NCBI GenBank assembly: GCA_023433825.1
Contig: JAEYTU010000465.1
Location: 1 to 5,292, forward strand
Source of the DNA: Planctomycetota bacterium
GTDB lineage: Bacteria > Planctomycetota > UBA1135 > UBA2386
DNA: 5,292 nucleotides
Direction: 5' to 3'
Shown here in pieces: positions 1 to 5,292 of this stretch; position 1 is the first letter of the stretch, and the number at the start of each line of letters is the position of its first letter. A program made the position numbers and the translations under genes. The notes under the pieces were generated by a model. That model worked only from the letters and a program-made list of their open reading frames with translations, was not told the DNA's origin and did not search any database.

Positions 1-1318
1 CGACCCCGGCCGCCGGGATCGCGAGTTCCTGCTGCCCGCGGTACGGCGTGACGACGCCGCCGGCCGCGGCGACGACGCCGAGGACGACGACGAGCCGCAC
101 GAGGTGCACGAGGCGCGGCCACCGTTCGAACGGTCGGAGCAGTGCGAAACCGACCGTGACCGAGGCGAGGACGATCGGCGTGAAGTAGCGGATCCCGTAG
201 CACTGCCCTGCGGCCCACCCACCGGTTCGACCGACGGCGAACAGCAGTGCAGCCAGCGACGCGATCCACGGGACGCACGCCCAGAGACCGGCGGTGCGTC
301 GATCGCGATGGACGAGCGCGTGGACGAACGCGGCGACGACGACGACGAGCGGCATCGCAAACCAGACGAGGCCCTTCCCAGGCGCGAACAGGATCAGCGC
401 GATGCCCTGCAGCACCGGGTAGCGAAAGAACGTCTCGTTGGCGCCGGCGCTGTACCCCGTCTCCGCCCAGTCGCCGAACCGCGCGTGGTTCGTCGCCAGC
501 AAGACGATCGCGAACGGGATCGTCCCGGCGACCAACGTCAGGATCGGGCGGACGCCGTGTCGGCGTGCCGTCGACAGCGCGAGCCACGCGCCGAGGATCC
601 CGACCGGCAATGCGTGCGGGTAACGGACCAGCACCGCAGCACCCCCGGCGAGGCCGGCGAGCAGCGCGTCGCGGGTGGCGCCGTCGCGCGCCGCGCGCGC
701 GACGAGCCACGCGTGCAGCAGCAGCAACATGGCGCCCGGGCCATCCGACGTCGTCAGGCTCGCACCGGGCCAGACCTGCGTGGCGAAGACCGCGACCAAC
801 ACTGCCGCCAGCGCGTCCCGCGGCGCAGCACCGAGCGTGCGCGCGAGGCGGAATGCGAACCACGCAGCGAAGGCGGCGGCGACGGCCGCGACGATGCTGA
901 CGACGAACCGGGCGCCGAACATCGTGCCGAACACCTCGCCCTTTCGATCGACGAGCGCCGCCGCGGCCGCCGGCGCGACGCGGTCGACGAGATCGCCGAC
1001 GACGACGCACGGCACCATCCACCATGCGTGTCCGAGCGGGAACCAGACGTAGATGCGACCGTCGACGCCGCGCATCCCGTACTGCCCGGACGACGTGACG
1101 TAGTGCACGGTCGCCCGTTCGGCCGCCCAACCGTCCGGCGCGTCGGCGACGAGGCCGAACGTCCCGCGCTGCACGAAGCCGCGCGCAGCGTGCATCGTGA
1201 CCTCGGCGTCGGTGTTCTCGACGTAGCCGTGGGCGAACGCACCGAACACGGCGAGCAGGCCGAGCAGCAACCAGAGGCCGACGCGCGGCGCACGCGGCCG
1301 TGCTTCCGTGCGATTCAC
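1..1318 (-). CDS. Polytopic membrane protein, GT-C-like glycosyltransferase (C-terminus missing)
   Basis: No stop codon occurs over 439 codons, so the gene continues past the left edge. The hydrophobic profile shows about a dozen membrane segments, the first near residues 13-30 after an Arg/Pro-rich cytoplasmic start. The loop after the first segment carries TDAE at 36-39, where GT-C enzymes keep their acidic catalytic residues, followed by HAARGFVQRG. Other family-like patches are DGRIYVWFPLGHAW (86-99), APGKGLVWFAMPL (312-324) and GGWAAGQCYGIRYFTP (366-381); these resemble conserved patches of large GT39/RgtA-like membrane proteins that move sugars from polyprenyl-phosphate donors onto envelope acceptors. 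Donor and acceptor cannot be read from the sequence. The start is the GTG at 1318, whose last bases share the upstream transporter's TGA (GTGA overlap); no Shine-Dalgarno is visible, so coupled translation is likely. The fold-level call is fairly safe; glycosyltransferase activity is inference. Confidence 0.75.
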   Translation of the reverse strand, partial: MNRTEARPRAPRVGLWLLLGLLAVFGAFAHGYVENTDAEVTMHAARGFVQRGTFGLVADAPDGWAAERATVHYVTSSGQYGMRGVDGRIYVWFPLGHAWWMVPCVVVGDLVDRVAPAAAAALVDRKGEVFGTMFGARFVVSIVAAVAAAFAAWFAFRLARTLGAAPRDALAAVLVAVFATQVWPGASLTTSDGPGAMLLLLHAWLVARAARDGATRDALLAGLAGGAAVLVRYPHALPVGILGAWLALSTARRHGVRPILTLVAGTIPFAIVLLATNHARFGDWAETGYSAGANETFFRYPVLQGIALILFAPGKGLVWFAMPLVVVVAAFVHALVHRDRRTAGLWACVPWIASLAALLFAVGRTGGWAAGQCYGIRYFTPIVLASVTVGFALLRPFERWPRLVHLVRLVVVLGVVAAAGGVVTPYRGQQELAIPAAGV

Positions 1319-2886
1319 TTCAACCACGTCGGGCGAACGTTCGGGTCGATGCCGAGCAGTGGCAACGCCCAGAACCACATCACGGCGGTCAGCGTGACGA
1401 TCGACGCGAGGTTCAACCAGATCCCCGCCCACGCCATCTCTCGCATCGTGACCTTGCCGGTCGCGTACACGATCGCGTTCGGCGGTGTGCCGATCGGCAT
1501 CATGAATCCACACGATGCGGCGATCGTCGCCGGCAACAACAGCAGCCGCGGATCGAGTCCAGCCTGGCGTGCGGTCTCGAGCAGCAGCGGCAGCATCAGC
1601 GCCGTGATCGCCGTGTTGCTGGCGACCTCGGTCAGGAACGTCAGGAACGCGACGACGATGCCGACTGCGAGCCACGCCGGGACGTCGTCGAGGACCGGAG
1701 CGAGCGCGGCGCCGAAGACGGCGCTGGCACCGGTGCCGCCGAGTGCGTCGGCGATCGCGACACCGCCGCCGAGCAGGAACAGGATCTCGAACGGAATCCG
1801 CCGCGCAGTCGCCCAGTCCATCAGGGGCGGACTGCCGCGGCCGCCGCCCGGGATCAGGAACGCGAGGATCGCGATCCCGATCGCGACGGTGCCGTCCTTG
1901 ATCTCCGGAGCGCCGACGCGGCTCGCCCATCCGGCGATCACGTGGCCGTCGCCGAAGCTGACGTCCTCACGCGTGACCCACGCGATCACCGCGAGCGCGA
2001 ACAGGGCGGCGACGCGCTTCTCGGCGCTCGACATCGGCGGCAGGTTGGCGACGTCGTCGAGCAGCCGCGCCGAGCCTTCCCCGGCCGTGGCCGGCAACCG
2101 GAACAGGATCCGCGTCAGCACGATCCAGATCAGGAACGAGAAGCCGACCGCGAACGGGACGAACGCGAGCAGCCAGTCGAGGAACGCAAAGGGCGGCGCA
2201 CCGGCGTCGACGAACGGCCGCCACACCGAGAAGAACAGCAGGTTCGGCGCCGTGCCGATCGGCGTCGCGACGCCGCCGACCGATGCGCCGTATGCGATCC
2301 CGAGCATCATCGCGATGCCGAAGCGGCGCGCGTCGCGATCCGACAGCGCACCGGCGTGCGAGACGCGTTCGACGAGCGCCCAGCCGATCGGCAAGAGGGC
2401 CAGTGTCGTCGCCGTGTTGTTGATCCACATCGACAGGAGCGTCGACGCCGCCAGCATCCCGAGGACGAGCCGCCGCGGCGCGGCACCGATCCAGCCGACG
2501 ACACGCAGCGCGACGCGGCGGTGCAGGCCGCAGCGTTCGATCGCGAGCGCGAGGACGAATCCGCCGAAGAACATCCACAGGATCGGGTCGGCATACGCCG
2601 TCGACGCCTGCTTCATCGTCGTGACGCCGAACGTCGGGAACAGCGCGAGCGGCAGGAACGACGCCGCGGCGAGCGGCATCGCGCGCAGCAGCCAGCACGC
2701 AGCGGTCAGCACGGTGACGGCCAGTGCGGCGCGTCCCTGCGGGCTCAAGCTCGGGCCGCCCGGTTCGCGTTCTCCGACCAGACTCCCGGTCAGCACCCAC
2801 GTCGCGACGGCGAGTCCGATCGCGATCAGGAGCATCGGCCAGTGCAGCCGGTCGCGCTCCTCGTTCGGCATCTCGCCGATCGTCAC
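1315..2886 (-). CDS. SLC13/DASS-family anion symporter (dicarboxylate/sulfate type)
   Basis: This is an inner-membrane secondary transporter, 523 residues from the GTG at 2886. The two inverted halves each show a hairpin-tip motif and a following loop: INNTAT (155-160) with TPIGTAPN (208-215), and TEVASNT (419-425) with MPIGTPPNAIVYATG (463-477). Residues 457-473 fit the family signature S-x2-F-x2-P-[LIVM]-G-x3-N-x-[LIVM]-V. Characterised relatives (VcINDY, SdcS, human NaCT) take up C4-dicarboxylates, citrate or sulfate with sodium; which one applies here cannot be decided. The first hairpin motif reads NNT where VcINDY has SNT. The GTG start forms a GTGA overlap with the cutA stop; an ATG at 2871 would give 518 residues but has only a GGCGAG directly touching it. 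The open frame extends further, to 3204, but that part is an Arg-rich out-of-frame reading of cutA. Confidence 0.92.
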   Translation of the reverse strand: MTIGEMPNEERDRLHWPMLLIAIGLAVATWVLTGSLVGEREPGGPSLSPQGRAALAVTVLTAACWLLRAMPLAAASFLPLALFPTFGVTTMKQASTAYADPILWMFFGGFVLALAIERCGLHRRVALRVVGWIGAAPRRLVLGMLAASTLLSMWINNTATTLALLPIGWALVERVSHAGALSDRDARRFGIAMMLGIAYGASVGGVATPIGTAPNLLFFSVWRPFVDAGAPPFAFLDWLLAFVPFAVGFSFLIWIVLTRILFRLPATAGEGSARLLDDVANLPPMSSAEKRVAALFALAVIAWVTREDVSFGDGHVIAGWASRVGAPEIKDGTVAIGIAILAFLIPGGGRGSPPLMDWATARRIPFEILFLLGGGVAIADALGGTGASAVFGAALAPVLDDVPAWLAVGIVVAFLTFLTEVASNTAITALMLPLLLETARQAGLDPRLLLLPATIAASCGFMMPIGTPPNAIVYATGKVTMREMAWAGIWLNLASIVTLTAVMWFWALPLLGIDPNVRPTWLK

Positions 2887-3236
2887 GGCATCGCACCGCC
2901 GGCGGGGTCCGGCGGCCGGCACGACGAGACGACCCAGTCGAGATAGCTCGGGAGCCCGTCGTCGACGCCGAGCACCAGGACCTCCGGGACGGCGTAGCCG
3001 TGGTGCGTCGCGATCGCCGCCTTCAGCGCCGGAACGAGGTCGCGGCGCGTCTTCAGCACCAGCAGCGTCTCGGTCGCAGCCTCGACCTTGCCCTCCCACC
3101 GATACCGGGACTGCACGGGGCCGACGAGATTGGCGCAGGCGATCAGCCGTTCGTCGAGCAGGCGGTCGACGAGCGGCGGCGCGCGGTCCGGCTCTGCGGT
3201 GCACAGGACGACGACGACGTCATGCGGCGCGGTCAT
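2883..3236 (-). CDS. cutA: CutA, divalent-cation tolerance protein
   Basis: This is a full-length 117-residue CutA1 protein, close to the usual 105-115. CutA proteins are small cytosolic ferredoxin-like trimers linked genetically to divalent metal tolerance in E. coli; their biochemical role is unsettled. Diagnostic patches are the first strand ending in LCTAEPD (11-17), the helix running into RLIACANL (30-37), YRWEGKVE (45-52), the strand ETLLVLKT (56-63), HHGYAVPE (78-85, matching the family's HPYEVPE) and YLDWV (98-102). The tail after residue 103 is Pro-rich and not conserved. The ATG at 3236 lies three bases after the stop of the preceding phosphoesterase, with no clear Shine-Dalgarno, and the TGA overlaps the start of the transporter gene. 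The context gives no metal-handling partner, so I infer no specific metal. Confidence 0.95.
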   Translation of the reverse strand: MTAPHDVVVVLCTAEPDRAPPLVDRLLDERLIACANLVGPVQSRYRWEGKVEAATETLLVLKTRRDLVPALKAAIATHHGYAVPEVLVLGVDDGLPSYLDWVVSSCRPPDPAGGAMP

Positions 3237-3239
3237 CGG

Positions 3240-3991
3240 TCACTTGCCGCGGGCGAGGCGCTCGGCGAGCGCCGGGTGCAGGCCGGCTTCGAGGATCGAA
3301 CGTTGCGTCACGCGGAAGTCGTAGGTCACGCGGTGGATCTCGACGCGGTTGCCGTCGACGACGGCGAACGACGCGCGCGGATCGCCGTCGCGGGGTTGGC
3401 CGACGCTGCCGACGTTGACGATCGCCGGCTCGCCGGTCAGCTCGAACACGTTCTGGCCGTCGATGGCCTGCGTGAACCGAAAGTCCGTGCGGTGGATTCC
3501 CGGCCAGTGCGTGTGCCGACGAAGCAGGGGCGATCGATGCGCGCGAAGACGTCGGCCAACTTCTCGCGTTCGAGGAAGCCGTCGCTCTTCAGCACGTACT
3601 CCATGATCGGATCGCGCGGCGAGCCGTGGACGAACACGCAGTCGTGGTCGTCGACCCGCGACGGCAATCCCTGGAGGAACTCCCACAGTTGCTTGCGCCG
3701 GCGGCTGAACAAGCCCGGCTTCAATCGCCTGCGCGTGAACAGCAGCGCCTCGCGTGCGAGCGGATTGAAGTCGTCCAGCTCGTGGAACAGGCCCCAGTCG
3801 TGGTTCCCCATCAGGGTCCACTTGCATCGCTGCATGACCAGTTCCGTGCAACGTTCGGGTTCGGCGCCGTAGCCGATCACGTCGCCGAGGCAGTCGATCT
3901 CGCCGACACCGAGTTCGTCGATGCGACGCAGCACCGCTTCGAGCGCGGCCAGATTCGCGTGGATGTCGGAGATCAGCGCGAACGTCGTCAC
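3240..3991 (-). pseudogene. Calcineurin-like metallophosphoesterase, frameshifted by one missing base
   Basis: Joined across the break, the protein would be 250 residues, a normal size for the YfcE/COG0639-like branch (Metallophos_2) of dinuclear metal phosphoesterases. Visible metal-binding motifs are DIH (9-11), GDVIGYG (36-42), GNHD (62-65) and HGS (122-124). The fifth, GHTH, should be at 159-162, but the frame shifts after Gly159 (codon 3517-3515). One extra C after 3515 on the coding strand would restore GHTHWPG and lead into the family-typical NVGSVGQPRDGDPRA and a stop at 3240. As given, the original frame adds 25 unrelated residues and stops at 3437, leaving a 184-residue product without both C-terminal histidine ligands. 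The GTG start at 3991 overlaps the nrnA stop as GTGA. Relatives hydrolyse phosphoproteins, dinucleotides or phosphodiesters; the substrate here is unknown. Genuine mutation and sequencing or assembly error cannot be told apart from one sequence. Confidence 0.88.
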
Positions 3992-4980
3992 GACGGCGCG
4001 TCCGTCCGTGGGGCTTCGAGCGCCGCGCGAACACGGGACTCGACGGCGGCGATCGCCTCGGTCAACGGCATGTTCATCGTCGCGCCGGCGGCCTTGCGAT
4101 GTCCGCCGCCGCCGAACGTCGCCGCGATCCGCTGCACGTCGACGTCGCCGCGGGCGCGAAGCGACAGCTTGACGATCTGGTTCGCGCGCTCCTTCAGCAG
4201 CGCGACGACCTCGACCGACTCCAGCGAACGCAGCGGTTCCATGATCGTGTCGGTGTCGAAGTCGATCCGGCTCGCGAGGTCCATCGTCGGCCGATCGACG
4301 ACCGCATACGCGTAGCGCCCGTCGAGGCGGATCTGGTGCGTCGTCAGCGTCCGCGCGAGGAGTCCGACCGACTCGGCTTGATGTCGCCGGAAGATCCGGT
4401 CGTAGAACTCCGCCGGTCGCACACCGGCGTCGATCATCTCGGCGGCCATCCGCAGCACACCGGAGTCGGTGTTCGAGTACCGAAACCAACCGGTGTCGGC
4501 GACGAGCGACAGGAAGACGCCTTCGGCCGCGGGCGCGGTCAGCGGCAGGTCGTGCATCCGCCAGAGTTCGCGAACGAGCGCGCCGGTCGCCGCAGCGGTC
4601 GGGTCGACGAAGTTCACCGTTCCGTCGCCGGCGTCGCTGCCGAGGTGGTGATCGATGACGGCGATCTTCGGCTGCATGATCCGAAACCGATCGCCGAGCG
4701 AACCGACGCGACTGAGTTCGTGGCAGTCGAGCAGCACCAGAACGTCCATCGGCGGCACCGGCGCGCCGGTCCGCACCGACGTGAACGGCGTGTGGCGCGC
4801 GAGGAAGTCGTAGCTGTGCGTCAGCGGGTCCGGGTTCAGGACGACGACGTCCTTCCCGAGCGCGCGCAACAGGTGGTAGAGCGCAGCCTGCGCACCGAGG
4901 CAGTCACCGTCGGGGTTCTCGTGACCGGTCAGGACGAAGCGGCGAGAACGCGCGATCAAGTCGAGGATGGGATGCTGCAA
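3988..4980 (-). CDS. nrnA: DHH/DHHA1 phosphoesterase, NrnA-type oligoribonuclease / pAp phosphatase
   Basis: This 330-residue cytosolic enzyme has the usual NrnA length and order. The N-terminal DHH domain shows GHENPDGD (19-26), LLDCHE (83-88), the name-giving VIDHH (108-112) and LVADTGWFRYSN (159-170); these supply the Asp/His ligands of a two-manganese centre. The C-terminal DHHA1 domain carries the RNA-binding FGGGGHRKAAGA (289-300). NrnA proteins degrade 2-5 nt RNA from the 5' end and dephosphorylate pAp to AMP, finishing RNA turnover. The start is TTG at 4980: no in-frame ATG or GTG exists between it and the in-frame TGA of the upstream gene at 5073-5071, and it places His20 where the family expects it. 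An AAGG lies about 17 bases upstream, too far to be a good Shine-Dalgarno. The stop TGA is shared with the next gene's GTG start. The family is certain; the exact pAp versus nanoRNA preference is inferred. Confidence 0.93.
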   Translation of the reverse strand: MQHPILDLIARSRRFVLTGHENPDGDCLGAQAALYHLLRALGKDVVVLNPDPLTHSYDFLARHTPFTSVRTGAPVPPMDVLVLLDCHELSRVGSLGDRFRIMQPKIAVIDHHLGSDAGDGTVNFVDPTAAATGALVRELWRMHDLPLTAPAAEGVFLSLVADTGWFRYSNTDSGVLRMAAEMIDAGVRPAEFYDRIFRRHQAESVGLLARTLTTHQIRLDGRYAYAVVDRPTMDLASRIDFDTDTIMEPLRSLESVEVVALLKERANQIVKLSLRARGDVDVQRIAATFGGGGHRKAAGATMNMPLTEAIAAVESRVRAALEAPRTDAPS

Positions 4981-5045
4981 TGCGGAGCCGTGGGTGACCT
5001 TCGAGGGCGGGCGTCCGCGTCGGGCGGGGCCGTTTCGAGCGGGGC

Positions 5046-5074
5046 ACTGTAGGAAGGTCCGCGCGGGGCCTCAA
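5046..5074 (-). promoter_or_regulatory. Candidate sigma-70-like promoter for the nrnA block
   Basis: On the coding strand, TTGAGG (5074-5069) is followed by a 17-base spacer and TACAGT (5051-5046), a 4/6 match to each of TTGACA and TATAAT with ideal spacing. The -35 box would overlap the stop codon of the amidohydrolase gene, and transcription would begin near 5039, giving a leader of about 60 bases before the TTG start. This is the only real gap in the window and its least GC-rich patch. No stem-loop with a T-run lies between the genes, so readthrough from upstream remains possible. Matches this loose can arise by chance. Confidence 0.3.
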
Positions 5075-5292
5075 CGGCGGCGCGGCGGCGGCGGCAGCCA
5101 TCGCCGCCCACGCACGAGCACTTCGGCCACGGTCAGATCACCGGCGACGAACGTCGCCGCGAATGCGGACGGTGACATCGGTCGAGGCAACGCGACGACG
5201 AGCAAGTCCGCCGACGCCCCGACGCGGAGTCGTCCGAGACGCTCGCGCGCGAGTGCCGTTCCACCGGCACCGGTCGCCATCCACAGCAGCAC
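5071..5292 (-). CDS. Amidohydrolase-family protein, C-terminal fragment
   Basis: Only the last 73 codons are present; the gene enters from the right edge, so the GTG at the very end is an internal valine codon rather than a start. The fragment shows the typical end of the composite-domain metallo-dependent amidohydrolases: a helix (LLWMATGAGGTALARE) followed by LGRLRVGASADLLVV, matching the family's G-x-L-x-x-G-x-x-ADL-hydrophobic pattern, and then strands ending in AEVLVRGRRW. This part folds back into the small beta-sandwich domain; the metal-binding HxH and catalytic residues lie outside the window. Guanine or cytosine deaminase, chlorohydrolase and aminodeoxyfutalosine deaminase relatives all end this way, so the substrate cannot be assigned. 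The tail finishes in a Pro/Arg-rich stretch (PPPPRRR). A 90-base gap separates it from nrnA. Confidence 0.75.
   Translation of the reverse strand: MLLWMATGAGGTALARERLGRLRVGASADLLVVALPRPMSPSAFAATFVAGDLTVAEVLVRGRRWLPPPPRRR

Noticed and set aside
300..350. GAC/GTC triplet runs suggesting a microsatellite
   Set aside because: They encode valine stretches inside a membrane segment of the glycosyltransferase-like protein and are explained by codon bias.
1300..2946. A 548-codon plus-strand open frame opposite the transporter
   Set aside because: Highly charged, repetitive composition typical of an antisense reading; the transporter on the other strand has clear motifs.
2887..3204. Extension of the transporter reading frame to an upstream start near 3204
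   Set aside because: It would overlap almost all of cutA, and the added residues are an Arg/Ala-rich out-of-frame reading with no membrane or family character.
104..3418. A 1104-codon open frame on the plus strand spanning three to four minus-strand genes
   Set aside because: Its translation is Arg/Asp/Gln/Ala-rich low-complexity sequence with no recognisable domain, while the minus strand in the same place encodes well-recognised proteins. Long antisense open frames are expected where stop triplets are rare in high-GC DNA.
3505..3520. Programmed -1 ribosomal frameshift in the metallophosphoesterase
   Set aside because: Slipping back one base at the Gly159 codon would restore the exact GHTH sequence, but so would any single-C insertion. 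There is no X-XXY-YYZ slippery heptamer there, and this family is not known to use recoding.
4099..5052. A 317-codon plus-strand open frame opposite nrnA
   Set aside because: No recognisable motif, and composition mirrors the nrnA codons read backwards.
4981..5070. Rho-independent terminator between the amidohydrolase gene and nrnA
   Set aside because: Short GC palindromes such as CCGCGCGG occur, but there is no extended stem followed by a T-run in either direction.

Overview
The window is high-GC bacterial DNA (roughly two thirds G+C by eye). Every gene I can support lies on the minus strand, so transcription runs from position 5292 towards position 1. The only gap without coding sequence is about 90 bases (4981-5070); no stretch over 300 bases lacks a gene. 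I see no RNA genes, mobile elements, CRISPR arrays or long repeats. The high GC, GTG/TTG starts, weak Shine-Dalgarno signals and a multi-spanning glycosyltransferase-like protein of a type I associate with planctomycetes make a high-GC Planctomycetota-like bacterium my best guess. That is inference from style, not a demonstrated taxonomy.

In transcription order: (1) the C-terminal end of an amidohydrolase-family enzyme that enters from the right edge (5071 to beyond 5292); (2) a short intergenic gap with one candidate sigma-70-like promoter; (3) an NrnA-type DHH/DHHA1 phosphoesterase with a TTG start (3988-4980); (4) a calcineurin-like metallophosphoesterase broken by a one-base deletion exactly inside its GHTH metal-binding motif (3240-3991); (5) CutA (2883-3236); (6) an SLC13/DASS-family anion symporter (1315-2886); (7) a polytopic GT-C-like membrane protein that runs off the left edge (before 1 to 1318).

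Genes 3 to 7 form one very tight block: three of the four junctions are 4-base GTGA start/stop overlaps and the fourth is a 3-base gap, so they are probably one operon with translational coupling. Functionally it is a mixed housekeeping set: nanoRNA/pAp turnover, a phosphoesterase, a small CutA trimer protein, carboxylate or sulfate uptake, and an envelope glycosyltransferase. I found no evidence of a new defence, mobile or secondary-metabolite system. The most notable item is the frameshift in the metallophosphoesterase. The very long plus-strand open frames (up to 1104 codons) are antisense shadows of the GC-rich genes.
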